The translations under genes were made by a program, and so were the position numbers. Of a stretch of DNA of 64,000 bases, positions 42,305 through 50,892 are shown one piece after another (positions within the stretch are counted from its first letter, which is position 1; each line of letters begins with the position of its first letter). The notes beneath the pieces were generated by a model. It searched no databases and was not told where the DNA came from. It saw only the letters and a list, made by a program, of their open reading frames with translations. This DNA comes from Campylobacter devanensis (GTDB taxonomy: Bacteria; Campylobacterota; Campylobacteria; Campylobacterales; Campylobacteraceae), in contig NZ_CP018788.1 in assembly GCF_002139915.1 (NCBI RefSeq), forward strand, positions 1 through 64,000, read 5' to 3'.

Positions 42305-43648
42305 TTAGATTATAGCAGAAGCGATAAAGCCAAATGCCACAGAAAAAGCAATGGCTAAAATGCCAGGGATTAAGAAAGCATGGTTAAATACATATTTACC
42401 AAGTCTTGTAGAGCCTGTATCGTCCATTTGAACTGCGCCAAGAAGTGTAGGATATGTAGGCAATACAAATAGAGCCGAAACAGCAGCAAAAGACGCAACT
42501 AGCATATATGCATCGCCTGGATTAGCTGCGCTGATACCAAGGGCTGCTATAACCACTGGAGTGATAGCCTTAGCGGTTGCTGCTTGAGAGTATAGAAGCA
42601 TAGCCGCAAAGAAGAATATAACAGCAAGTAGTGATGGAACAGCCTTAACCCAATCACCAGCTAGAGTTTTAATCTCTTCTGTATAGCCACCAACAAATGT
42701 ATTACCAAGCCACGCCACACCAAGAACACAAACGCACGCTACCATACCTGATTTAAATACGCTTGTATCGGCTACTTTACCAACTTCAATTTTACAAAAG
42801 ATTGTAATAAATGTAGCCACGCCTAGCATAAAGCTCATAATAGCAGCATCTCTAGGGACAACGACATTTTCTATAAGAACCGGTTTGCCGCCGACTTTTG
42901 AGATAGCAGTAGCATATAGAACAACTAGTAAAACACCGATTAAAAAGATAGCAACAGATAGTTTAGCGCCTGGTTTAAGCTCTTTATTTTGAACGCCAGT
43001 TGATGGTTTTACTAGACCTTGAGCTAGACGTTCTTTATATACTGGATCTTTGCTTAAATCAAGATTAGCAAATAGTGTAATAATTAAAGCTGTAAGCATA
43101 CAACCAGCAAATGTAGTTACTAACCATAATCCAATTAGAGTTGGATAGCTCCAACCAAGTGGCTCTAATACGCCTGTCATATAGACGACGGCCGCACTAA
43201 CAGGGCTAGCTGTGATAGCTATTTGGCTAGATACAACTGCAATTGATAGTGGAGCTGATGGTTTGATATTTTGCTCTTTAGCAACTTCAACAATAACTGG
43301 AATCATAGAAAATGCTGTATGGCCTGTACCTGCTAAAATTGTCAAAAAGTATGTAACAGTTGGAGCTAGGAAGTTGATATATTTAGGATTTGAGCGTAAA
43401 ATTCTCTCAGCTATTTGGACTAAGTAGTCTAATCCGCCAGCAAGTTGCATAGCTGAAATCGCTGCGATAACTGACATAATAATTAAGATAACATCCCAAG
43501 GAATAGTTCCTGGTTTCATACCTAGACATAAACCTAGAATAACAACACCGATACCACCGGCGTAACCGATACCGATACCACCGAGGCGAATACCTACAAA
43601 GATAGCGCCTAGCAAGACAATGATTTGTAAAATCAATACAAAATCCAT
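42305..43648 (-). CDS. dcuA: Anaerobic C4-dicarboxylate transporter DcuA
   Basis: This 447-residue antiporter exchanges aspartate or fumarate for succinate. Dcu-family segments include [52 protein letters not shown] and PTYPTLLGAVQMDDTGSTRLGKYVFNHAF. It lies directly downstream of aspA, the arrangement of C. jejuni aspA-dcuA, so aspartate uptake is coupled to its deamination to fumarate. RBS is AAAGGAGAA. Confidence 0.92.
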   Translation of the reverse strand: MDFVLILQIIVLLGAIFVGIRLGGIGIGYAGGIGVVILGLCLGMKPGTIPWDVILIIMSVIAAISAMQLAGGLDYLVQIAERILRSNPKYINFLAPTVTYFLTILAGTGHTAFSMIPVIVEVAKEQNIKPSAPLSIAVVSSQIAITASPVSAAVVYMTGVLEPLGWSYPTLIGLWLVTTFAGCMLTALIITLFANLDLSKDPVYKERLAQGLVKPSTGVQNKELKPGAKLSVAIFLIGVLLVVLYATAISKVGGKPVLIENVVVPRDAAIMSFMLGVATFITIFCKIEVGKVADTSVFKSGMVACVCVLGVAWLGNTFVGGYTEEIKTLAGDWVKAVPSLLAVIFFFAAMLLYSQAATAKAITPVVIAALGISAANPGDAYMLVASFAAVSALFVLPTYPTLLGAVQMDDTGSTRLGKYVFNHAFLIPGILAIAFSVAFGFIASAII

Positions 43649-43667
43649 AGATTCTCCTTTATTTGGC

Positions 43668-43692
43668 TTGCTAAGAGATCAACTCTTAGCAA
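43668..43692. terminator. Stem-loop in the aspA-dcuA spacer
   Basis: TTGCTAAGAG (43668-43677) and CTCTTAGCAA (43683-43692) form a perfect 10-bp stem with loop ATCAA. No T-run follows on the minus strand, so partial termination or RNA processing that sets the aspA to dcuA ratio is more likely than full termination. Confidence 0.6.
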
Positions 43693-43712
43693 ATTTTAAC
43701 ACGAAATTTAGA

Positions 43713-45119
43713 TTATTTATTTTCACCCATATGCGGATTAAGCATATTAGCAGGTGTTAAGATTTTATCAATCTCTTCTTTGGTTAGATAGCCACGCTCT
43801 AAGCAGATATCTGCTACGCTTTTACCTGTTTGTAGGGCTTCTTTGGCTATGCTAGCTGATTTTTCGTAGCCGATATATGGGTTGAAAGCTGTAACAATAC
43901 CAATAGAGTTATAGACAAAATCGCTACAAATTTTTTCATTAGCTGTGATTCCATCTATACATTTGTCAGCTAGAGTTTTCATAGCTTTTTCAAGCATGAT
44001 AATTGAGTTAAATAGACTATATGCTACAACTGGTTCAAAGACATTTAATTGTAATTGACCACCTTCGCAAGCGAATGTAACAGTAACATCAGAGCCGATT
44101 ACAGAGTAGCAAACTTGATTTACCACTTCAGGGATTACAGGATTTACCTTGCCTGGCATGATAGAGCTACCTGGTTGCATTTTTGGTAAATTTATCTCAT
44201 TTAAGCCACATTTTGGACCTGAGCTTAGAAGTCTTAAGTCATTACAAACTTTTGATAATTTAGTAGCTACCCTTTTTAAAACACCAGAAATTTGGACATA
44301 TACGCCTGTATCTTGTGTAGCTTCTATCAAGTCTTCGGCTACTTTATACTCATGGCCTGTAACTTCTCTTAATTTTTTCTCTACTACTTTTGGATAATCT
44401 GGGTGAGAGTTGATACCTGTACCGATAGCGGTACCGCCTAAATTGACTTCTAATACAAGTTTTCTAACTTCTAGAATTCTCTCAATATCTTCGCCTATCA
44501 TTACGGCAAATGTTTTAAACTCACGGCCTAAAGTCATAGGCACCGCATCTTGAAGTTGAGTTCTACCCATTTTTAATACATTTTTAAATTCTTCAGCTTT
44601 TCTCTCATATGATTTTTTTAGATAACCCATAGCTGTAGCTAGGTCTGTTAAATAATCATGTAAAGCTAGATGAAGTGCAGTTGGGTATGCATCGTTTGTA
44701 CTTTGGCTTAAGTTTACATGGTCATTTGGATGAAGGAATTGATATTCACCTTTTTTGTGGCCTAAATGCTCTAAAGCGATATTGGCTATAACTTCGTTTG
44801 CGTTCATGTTGGTTGAAGTACCAGCACCACCTTGGATCATATCTACTACAAATTGATCATAGTATCCACCAGCTAGAATTTTGTCGCAAGCTGCGATGAT
44901 AGCACCTTCTTTTTCTTGATCCAAAAGACCTAATTCTCGGTTTGCCATTGCGGCTGCTTTTTTAACTCTTGTGATAGCGCGCACAAATCTAGGGAAGTTT
45001 TTTAATCTGTCGTGAGATATGTTGAAGTTTTCAACGGCTCTAAATGTTTGGACGCCGTAATAAACATCATCGCTAATTTCTAATTCACCGATAAAATCGT
45101 GTTCTTTTCTTGTACCCAT
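43713..45119 (-). CDS. aspA: Aspartate ammonia-lyase (aspartase)
   Basis: AspA deaminates aspartate to fumarate and ammonia, a main route of amino-acid catabolism in Campylobacter. The 468 residues show the fumarase/aspartase signature GSSIMPGKVNP, plus GGAGTSTNMNANEV and STNDAYPTA. I choose ATG 45119 (MGTRKEHDF) because AAAGGAGA precedes it; an in-frame ATG at 45146 adds nine residues without support. It is followed by dcuA on the same transcript. Confidence 0.95.
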   Translation of the reverse strand: MGTRKEHDFIGELEISDDVYYGVQTFRAVENFNISHDRLKNFPRFVRAITRVKKAAAMANRELGLLDQEKEGAIIAACDKILAGGYYDQFVVDMIQGGAGTSTNMNANEVIANIALEHLGHKKGEYQFLHPNDHVNLSQSTNDAYPTALHLALHDYLTDLATAMGYLKKSYERKAEEFKNVLKMGRTQLQDAVPMTLGREFKTFAVMIGEDIERILEVRKLVLEVNLGGTAIGTGINSHPDYPKVVEKKLREVTGHEYKVAEDLIEATQDTGVYVQISGVLKRVATKLSKVCNDLRLLSSGPKCGLNEINLPKMQPGSSIMPGKVNPVIPEVVNQVCYSVIGSDVTVTFACEGGQLQLNVFEPVVAYSLFNSIIMLEKAMKTLADKCIDGITANEKICSDFVYNSIGIVTAFNPYIGYEKSASIAKEALQTGKSVADICLERGYLTKEEIDKILTPANMLNPHMGENK

Positions 45120-45337
45120 TTTTATCTCCTTTGATAAATATTTCAATTAAGATTCTATTACCTTATTACTTAATATATTTTGAAAATTTCAAAAAAGACC
45201 TCCAAATGTCGAATTTACGGGGATTAAAATTTGGCGATTATGGATTTTTGGGCTTTTAAAAGAGTATTATTTTTTTTTAAAATATTATATTATAATTGAT
45301 GTTTAATTTTATTTTAATTTGATTTATATTGAAATTT
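45120..45337. other. Intergenic spacer upstream of aspA
   Basis: This AT-rich spacer should hold the aspA promoter. TATATT-like stretches occur near 45172, but no clear -35 or operator could be recognised. Its far end contains the downstream side of the AI-2E-family gene's stem-loop. No open frame or repeat is supported. Confidence 0.4.
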
Positions 45338-45364
45338 AGTCCCAAAAAATGAGAATTTGGGACT
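45338..45364 (-). terminator. Stem-loop after the AI-2E-family gene
   Basis: AGTCCCAAA (45338-45346) and TTTGGGACT (45356-45364) make a perfect 9-bp stem. On the minus strand it is followed by AAATTTC, a weak T-tail. It lies 31 bases beyond the gene's stop. Confidence 0.5.
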
Positions 45365-45395
45365 TGTTAAGTAAGATCTTGTTTAAATTTATAGC

Positions 45396-46400
45396 TTATT
45401 TTACTTTATTGCTTAGTAAGATTGAGATAAATTTAGTATTTGGATTTGCATCTAGAGCAATTTTTATACTCATTGTTAGTGGTACAGCTAAAAACATTCC
45501 GCCAATGCCAAAAACAAACCCCCAAAATAGTAAGCTTAAAATCACTACTAGAGTAGAAATACCAAGTCCTTTGCCAAGAAATCTAGGCTCGATAAAGTTC
45601 CCAATAGCGATATTTACAACCAAATATATTAAAGTAAGCCACAAGGTTGCGCTCAAATCATTCACAGCTAAACTAACTAAAATAGCAGGAACTGCTGCAA
45701 TAATAGATCCTATTGTGGGGATATAGTTTAAAATACAAGCCAAAATCGCCCAAAGAGAGGCGTGTGGTACATCAAAAAATATTAAAAATCCCCACACAAT
45801 CACTCCTGTAGCAATTGATGAAACGGTTTTAATAGCTAGGTAATGTTTTAAATTTGATATAAATGTACTAGCAATATCTAAAGCTATAGGATTTTTGGAG
45901 GCAAAGTACTCGACCTTGTCTTTAAAAATCTGCGCTTCAAATAAAATAAATGCTAAAAGCAAAAATACTAAAAAAGATTGCGTAACTATCCCACCTGTTT
46001 GAACTAATAAATTTGAAGTAGTTGCTAAGAGCTTGTCTATATTTATAAAGCTTAATATATTATTACTTATATCGATATTTGCGTTAGTTTTTAAATATAT
46101 TACTAGATTATCCATAAATATATCAATTTTAGCTTTATAAAGCGGCAAATCAGCACTAAAACCTAATAAAGCCGTAGCAATAACATTACCTAAAACCCAA
46201 AGTCCACTACCGCAAATACCAATTAAAATGATAAATGCAAAAAAGCGATTAATATGCACTTTACTCATCAATTCAAGAGCCGGAAAAGCAATAATTGCTA
46301 TAAAAACTGCGAGCAAAAATGGCACTACAATCGAACTAGCTAGGCTTAGCCCGCCAATAATAATTACAAAACTAGCAATTGCTACTAGATTATATCTCAA
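45396..46400 (-). CDS. AI-2E family transporter
   Basis: The 334-residue integral membrane protein belongs to the AI-2E (YdiK/PerM/TqsA) family, with about eight hydrophobic segments and the family-typical C-terminal region AILACILNYIPTIGSIIAAVPAIL followed by FIEPRFLGKGLGISTLVV. Members have been linked to autoinducer-2 export or Na+/H+ exchange, so the substrate is open. It lies downstream of moaD-moaE, transcribed in the same direction. Confidence 0.85.
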   Translation of the reverse strand: MRYNLVAIASFVIIIGGLSLASSIVVPFLLAVFIAIIAFPALELMSKVHINRFFAFIILIGICGSGLWVLGNVIATALLGFSADLPLYKAKIDIFMDNLVIYLKTNANIDISNNILSFINIDKLLATTSNLLVQTGGIVTQSFLVFLLLAFILFEAQIFKDKVEYFASKNPIALDIASTFISNLKHYLAIKTVSSIATGVIVWGFLIFFDVPHASLWAILACILNYIPTIGSIIAAVPAILVSLAVNDLSATLWLTLIYLVVNIAIGNFIEPRFLGKGLGISTLVVILSLLFWGFVFGIGGMFLAVPLTMSIKIALDANPNTKFISILLSNKVK

Positions 46401-46424
46401 ATTTATTCCTTATAATATCGATGT

Positions 46425-46859
46425 TTATGCTAAAATTCCAGCATTTTGAAGTTTTTGACTTCGTTTAAGAGCATAAATTCGCTCATTGTTAATTAAATCA
46501 TACTTCCAAATTGGTGCATTTGCCTTAAAATCTTCAACAAATTCATTTATTAGTTTAAGTGCTACTTTTCTTTGTGGGCTACAAACTCCAGCTATAAAGC
46601 TGCTTTCATGCACTGCTACATCTCCCCTGCTATGCGCCATTAAGATTATAGCATTTTGTGATTTTGCTCTTTCTTGCCACTTATTAAACCACGCTTTTAA
46701 AATCGGTTCATATAGATCAAAACTAAGCCCACTTATACCGCCCTCATCTCTTACCACGCCTACAAAACTCATAATAGCTCCATAATTTTTAAGCTTATTA
46801 TCGCTATACCATCGGCTAGTTATTTCATTTGCGTCTAGATTGCCATCATAAATTTCCAT
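46425..46859 (-). CDS. moaE: Molybdopterin synthase catalytic subunit MoaE
   Basis: MoaE with MoaD inserts sulfur into precursor Z to form molybdopterin. The protein shows SFVGVVRDEG, the helix AHSRGDVAVHESS (usually HRxG) and the active-site lysine region APIWKYDLI. ATG 46859 gives 144 residues and is preceded by GGAGG inside the moaD tail, one base after the moaD stop; an ATG at 46907 would overlap moaD by 47 bases and is rejected. Confidence 0.93.
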   Translation of the reverse strand: MEIYDGNLDANEITSRWYSDNKLKNYGAIMSFVGVVRDEGGISGLSFDLYEPILKAWFNKWQERAKSQNAIILMAHSRGDVAVHESSFIAGVCSPQRKVALKLINEFVEDFKANAPIWKYDLINNERIYALKRSQKLQNAGILA

Positions 46860-46860
46860 C

Positions 46861-47082
46861 TTAACCTCCACAAACTGGTGGTAAAATACAGATTCTATCA
46901 CCATCATTTAGCTTAGTATTTATATCACTTGCAATTTCATCATTGATTGCTACAGCGCATAATTCTAGCCATTTTGATGCTTGTTCATTTTGGGCTAAAA
47001 TTTCCTTAAGCTCTTTTAAGTTTGCAACTTCAAGCTCCATTGCATCAAGTCCAATTGGTCCTAAAAACTCCACTTTTATCAT
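46861..47082 (-). CDS. moaD: Molybdopterin synthase sulfur carrier MoaD
   Basis: MoaD is the ubiquitin-like sulfur carrier of molybdopterin synthase. The 73-residue protein ends in LPPVCGG, the C-terminal Gly-Gly that becomes a thiocarboxylate. It is followed one base later by moaE, so the two subunits are translated in tandem. Confidence 0.93.
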   Translation of the reverse strand: MIKVEFLGPIGLDAMELEVANLKELKEILAQNEQASKWLELCAVAINDEIASDINTKLNDGDRICILPPVCGG

Positions 47083-47091
47083 ATTTTTCCT

Positions 47092-48402
47092 TTAAATTTT
47101 AATAACTATAGTTTTATAATTTACATAATTTACAAAGGCACCATTTTGGATTTTTACATTTTGTCTTTTAGTATAATCAACCTCATAGCTACCGCTAGAT
47201 TTAGTGCTAAATTGAACACAAAGCTTGGCCGCAAATAGCGTAATTTCCTCGTTTAAATTTAGCTTATTAGATTTAACAATAACATGTGCGCTAGTCCTAT
47301 CTTTTAAATGAAACCAAAAATCATCTTTTTTGGCATTTTTTAGCAAAAACTCATTTCCTTTTTGACTTTTACCAAGGCTTATTTTATATCCATTGATATA
47401 GAAATTTTCTACCAAATCGTTAAATTTAGCTTCGCTTTTTTGTCCTTGCTTTTTAGGAGATAAAATCTCAATTTCATTTGCATCACAGCTTGTGTTTATA
47501 GCATTTTTAAGAGAGTTTAGAAATTCTAATTTTGTTAGCAAATTTTCTTTTTGAATCTCTATATTTTGTGCTTTTTGTCTTAATTTTTTACTAAATTTAA
47601 ACATCTCATTTGCTGCAATTTTTGGCGAAGAATCAATAGTAATTTGAATAATATTGCCACTATAATCCATAAGCTTTAAATCTCTATCATAATCATTTAA
47701 ATTATGCAAATTTGCAATTATTAAATTTGCTTTTTGGTTTAGCTCATTTGCCCTATTATTAAGCTCATAGCTTGTTTGGAGTGTATTTAAATTTGAGTTT
47801 AAAATCTCAATTTTTTTATTGATATTTGCTATCTTGTTTGCTTTGATCTGCTCTAAATTTTTTAAAGAAATTTTGGCAAATTCATCTTGAAAATACTCAT
47901 CAAAATTCTCTATAATTTGGCTTGGTTTTTCTTTTATCTCTATCCCTTCAAGCAAGGTTAAAACCTTACCAACTTTTATACTTCTTGTAGAATTATCAAA
48001 ATGATGTAAAGCCTCTAAGATTACTCCATTTTCATCGCAGATAATCGCATTAGTAAATCGCCCAGTAAACTCCAAATATAGCGTACTAACAAGCTCTTTA
48101 TATGAACCTAAAAAAGATGCTTTAATAGCTAAAATTCTATTATTAGGTAAAGTTTTTATACTTAAAATTTTAGCCGAGTTTAGACGCTTTTTAAGCAAAA
48201 TATCAAATGGAGCCTTATACTCTTTAATTTGAATTTGATCGCTTTTATATATAGCTGAAGATGTTTTATTTAGATCAAATATCAGCTCATAATCACCATC
48301 AAATCTAATAGCAATCATCAAATCACCAATTCTTTTGATAGATGAAATTTTACGAAATTTAGACAAAAATTCTGAGATTTGGGTTAAAATTTTGTATTTC
48401 AT
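47092..48402 (-). CDS. NFACT family protein (RqcH/Rqc2-like)
   Basis: The 436-residue protein has an NFACT-N domain (about 1-180, with LEFTGRFTNAIICDENG), a coiled coil (about 185-260) and a C-terminal NFACT-R domain (DDFWFHLKDRTSAHVIVKSN). RqcH homologues add C-terminal alanine tails to stalled nascent chains for ribosome quality control; earlier annotation was fibronectin-binding protein. At ATG 48402 a TATAAT ends 7 bases upstream, so the mRNA is probably leaderless. Cj1349c is the likely counterpart, next to mobA as here. Confidence 0.88.
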   Translation of the reverse strand: MKYKILTQISEFLSKFRKISSIKRIGDLMIAIRFDGDYELIFDLNKTSSAIYKSDQIQIKEYKAPFDILLKKRLNSAKILSIKTLPNNRILAIKASFLGSYKELVSTLYLEFTGRFTNAIICDENGVILEALHHFDNSTRSIKVGKVLTLLEGIEIKEKPSQIIENFDEYFQDEFAKISLKNLEQIKANKIANINKKIEILNSNLNTLQTSYELNNRANELNQKANLIIANLHNLNDYDRDLKLMDYSGNIIQITIDSSPKIAANEMFKFSKKLRQKAQNIEIQKENLLTKLEFLNSLKNAINTSCDANEIEILSPKKQGQKSEAKFNDLVENFYINGYKISLGKSQKGNEFLLKNAKKDDFWFHLKDRTSAHVIVKSNKLNLNEEITLFAAKLCVQFSTKSSGSYEVDYTKRQNVKIQNGAFVNYVNYKTIVIKI

Positions 48403-48409
48403 AAGCACG

Positions 48410-48415
48410 ATTATA
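48410..48415 (-). promoter_or_regulatory. -10 box of the NFACT gene (probably leaderless)
   Basis: TATAAT on the minus strand is separated by only seven bases from the ATG at 48402, so the start codon would coincide with the transcription start. Confidence 0.6.
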
Positions 48416-48427
48416 CCAAAAATTTGC

Positions 48428-48433
48428 TACAAT
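48428..48433 (+). promoter_or_regulatory. -10 box of leuC-mobA
   Basis: TACAAT, 31 bases before the leuC ATG, in the short divergent spacer shared with the NFACT gene. Confidence 0.45.
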
Positions 48434-48464
48434 GTGGCCCAAATTTGGTTAAAAAAGGAAGTGT

Positions 48465-49730
48465 ATGAAGCAAACAATAACTGAGAAAATTTTTAGCGAG
48501 CATGTAGGCAAAAAAGTAAGCGCTGGTCAAATCGTAGAGAGCAACATTGATATGGTAATTGGAAATGATATTACTACACCAATTTCTATCAAAGCTTTTA
48601 AAGAAAGTGGAGCTAAAAAACTAGCCAATCCAAATGGTTTTGCTATTGTGATGGATCACTATATCCCAGCAAAAGATATCATGAGTGCCAATCAAGCTAA
48701 AATAAGCAGAGATTTTGCTTATGAGCATGATTTACCAAATTTCTTTGATGAAAAAGATATGGGTATTGAGCATGCGCTAATGCCTGAAAAAGGTCTAGTA
48801 GTTCCAGGTGATGTTATCATTGGAGCTGACTCTCATACCTGTACGCATGGCGCTATTGGTGCATTTAGTACTGGTATGGGAAGTACTGATTTAGCATATG
48901 CAATGATAACAGGTAAAAACTGGTTTAAAGTGCCACCAACGATAAAAGTTGAGTTTGTAGGCAAACCAGGCGATCATATCTATGGAAAGGATTTAATCTT
49001 AGAAGTTATTAGAATGATTGGCGTTGATGGTGCGCTTTATAAGGCGCTTGAATTTACTGGTGATGCTATGGCGTATCTAGATATGGATAGTAGATTTAGC
49101 CTTTGCAATATGGCTATTGAAGCAGGCGGCAAAAGCGGCATAATCGCAGTTGACGATATCACAAAAGAATTTTTGAGCAAAGTAAATTTAAGAAGCGAGC
49201 CAAAACTTCATTATAGCGATGAAGGTGCAAACTATGACCAAATAATTACAATCGATGTTAGCAAACTTGAACCAGTAATTGCATATCCATATCTTCCAAG
49301 CAATGGTAAAAGCGTAAGTCAAGCTGTAAAAGATGATATTAAGATTGATCAAGCATTTATTGGAAGTTGTACCAATGGTAGATTAAGCGATTTAAGAATA
49401 GCAGCTCAAATTTTAAAAGGCAAAAGAGTAGCTAAACATACAAGGCTTATCATAACTCCAGCTACTCAAAAAATAGCCTTACAAGCTCAAAAAGAGGGCT
49501 TAATGGATATCTTTGTAGAAGCTGGTGCAGTAGTAAGTAATCCAACTTGTGGTGCATGTCTTGGTGGATATATGGGAATTTTAGGCGCTGGGGAGAGATG
49601 TATCAGCACAACTAACCGTAACTTCGTAGGCAGAATGGGCGATCGTACAAGTGAAGTTTATCTAGCAAATTCAGCTGTCGCTGCAGCAAGTGCAATTGCT
49701 GGTAAAATCGTAGATCCAAGAGATATCTAA
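48465..49730 (+). CDS. leuC: 3-isopropylmalate dehydratase large subunit
   Basis: LeuC with LeuD isomerises isopropylmalate in leucine synthesis. The 421-residue, short-type enzyme has GADSHTCTHGAIGAFSTGMGSTDLAY, the iron-sulfur cysteines in FIGSCTNGRLSDL and NPTCGACLG, and the C-terminal NRNFVGRMG signature. The short type also includes homoaconitase-like enzymes. No leuD is adjacent; the next gene is mobA, overlapping by one base (TAATG). Confidence 0.92.
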   Translation: MKQTITEKIFSEHVGKKVSAGQIVESNIDMVIGNDITTPISIKAFKESGAKKLANPNGFAIVMDHYIPAKDIMSANQAKISRDFAYEHDLPNFFDEKDMGIEHALMPEKGLVVPGDVIIGADSHTCTHGAIGAFSTGMGSTDLAYAMITGKNWFKVPPTIKVEFVGKPGDHIYGKDLILEVIRMIGVDGALYKALEFTGDAMAYLDMDSRFSLCNMAIEAGGKSGIIAVDDITKEFLSKVNLRSEPKLHYSDEGANYDQIITIDVSKLEPVIAYPYLPSNGKSVSQAVKDDIKIDQAFIGSCTNGRLSDLRIAAQILKGKRVAKHTRLIITPATQKIALQAQKEGLMDIFVEAGAVVSNPTCGACLGGYMGILGAGERCISTTNRNFVGRMGDRTSEVYLANSAVAAASAIAGKIVDPRDI

Positions 49731-50270
49731 TGCAAAATGCGTTGATACTAGCTGGTGGAAAAAGCTCTAGAATGGGTACTGATAAGACTTTGCTAGAGTT
49801 TTGCGGGGCGCCTAGTATCACGCATTTTTTATTTGAGCGTTTAAGCAAGCATTTTGATAATGTAAAGGTTGCAAGCAAACAGGAAAAATTTAATCCAAAA
49901 TTACCACTTGTAATAGATGAATTTAGCGAATTTGCTCCAATTTATGTCATTGCAAATTTAGATAAATATTATAATGATCCAGTATTTATAATAGCAGCAG
50001 ATACTCCATTTGTTGAGATTGATACTATTAAAGAACTATCAAAACAAAAGTCTCAAATAGCCATAGCAAGCGATGGTGAATTTATACATTATTTATGCGG
50101 ATTTTACTCTCCAAGTGTGGCTAAGTTAGCAAGACAAATGATAAAAAAATGGCGATTTACGCCTAGCAAATTTAGCAAAAATTTGCGAGTGCGAGAGTAT
50201 TAAATTTGGGAATCTGAAGCAATTTTTCAATATAAACACTAAAACCGATTATGAAGAAGCTAATATTTAA
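49730..50270 (+). pseudogene. mobA: Molybdenum cofactor guanylyltransferase MobA, frameshifted at A7
   Basis: MobA attaches GMP to molybdopterin. The N-terminal frame starts NALILAGGKSSRMGTDK, the nucleotide-binding motif, and has AADTPFVE. It meets a premature stop at 50203 (157 residues). In the next frame the missing C terminus is clear (GDLRLANLAKICECESIKF, then FFNINTKTDYEEA) up to a TAA at 50268. The switch falls at seven A (50143-50149); six A would restore a 179-residue protein. It may be a true mutation, a slippage state or a homopolymer sequencing error. Confidence 0.78.
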
Positions 50271-50698
50271 CCTATTGCTAATCCATCTCTTAAATTAAAG
50301 CACTTAATAAGTATAAAAATGCCAATTAATATAACATAAATATAGTTAAAGAATTACCACTTTACATCTTAACTCTATATCAAAAAACTCCTTAACTCGC
50401 TCTTTTGCTAAATTTATTAATCCCATTGCATCGCTAAAGCTTCCATTGCCATAGTTTATCAAAAAATTAGCATGCAACTTTACTGATACCCAAACTACCC
50501 AATCCGCCCAACCAGTTAGCCAAAGTAGCTTTGATGGAATTGAGATAAATTACTCTAGGACATATTTAAAGCTTGATATATATGTTTAAGCCACTTTTTA
50601 AGGGGTTTTATATAAATTTATAATTTCATAAAATCCAAGATAATCACAGATAAATTTCAAAAATTCAGCTATAATTATACAAATATTAAGGAGAAATT
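50271..50698. other. Decayed spacer between mobA and the DUF2892 gene
   Basis: Beyond the murB remnant the spacer has no intact gene. A plus-strand open stretch of 34 codons ends at about 50590 with SSFDGIEINYSRTYLKLDIYV but has no start or RBS; it looks like the tail of a lost gene that I cannot identify. The last 40 bases carry the leader and AAGGAG of the DUF2892 gene. Confidence 0.5.
50346..50520 (-). pseudogene. murB C-terminal remnant
   Basis: On the minus strand the sequence reads KLHANFLINYGNGSFSDAM, then LINLAKERVKEFFDIELR and a natural stop at 50346. This is the C-terminal end of UDP-N-acetylenolpyruvoylglucosamine reductase (MurB), whose family motif is KHANFLVNYG. Upstream a frameshift leads into GGLGSLGISKV and then similarity ends. 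Only about 45-50 codons remain, so an intact murB must exist elsewhere because it is essential. Confidence 0.72.
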
Positions 50699-50881
50699 GT
50701 GTCTAAATTTGAAAGAGTTTTAAGAGTTGTAATCGGTGTTTTGGTGATAGTTGGAGTATGGTATTTCTATGCTAGTTGGTGGGCTTTGATAGGTTTGGTG
50801 CCTTTGATAACAGGATTAATAGGCTTTTGCCCAATATATAGAGTATTAGGCAAACAAAGCTGCCCATTTAAGAAAAAGTGA
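50699..50881 (+). CDS. DUF2892 (YgaP-type transmembrane) protein
   Basis: The 60-residue protein is a small membrane protein with two hydrophobic segments, matching the YgaP-like transmembrane domain (DUF2892): ERVLRVVIGV near the start and the ending FCPIYRVLGKQSCPF with two conserved cysteines. It lacks a rhodanese domain. The start is GTG with RBS AAGGAG. Function unknown. Confidence 0.82.
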   Translation: MSKFERVLRVVIGVLVIVGVWYFYASWWALIGLVPLITGLIGFCPIYRVLGKQSCPFKKK

Positions 50882-50892
50882 TATAAATTTGG

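Noticed and set aside
45349-45726. 125-codon plus-strand frame over the AI-2E-family gene
   Set aside because: It is the reverse complement of conserved membrane-protein sequence, with no RBS, and reflects codon bias of the true gene.
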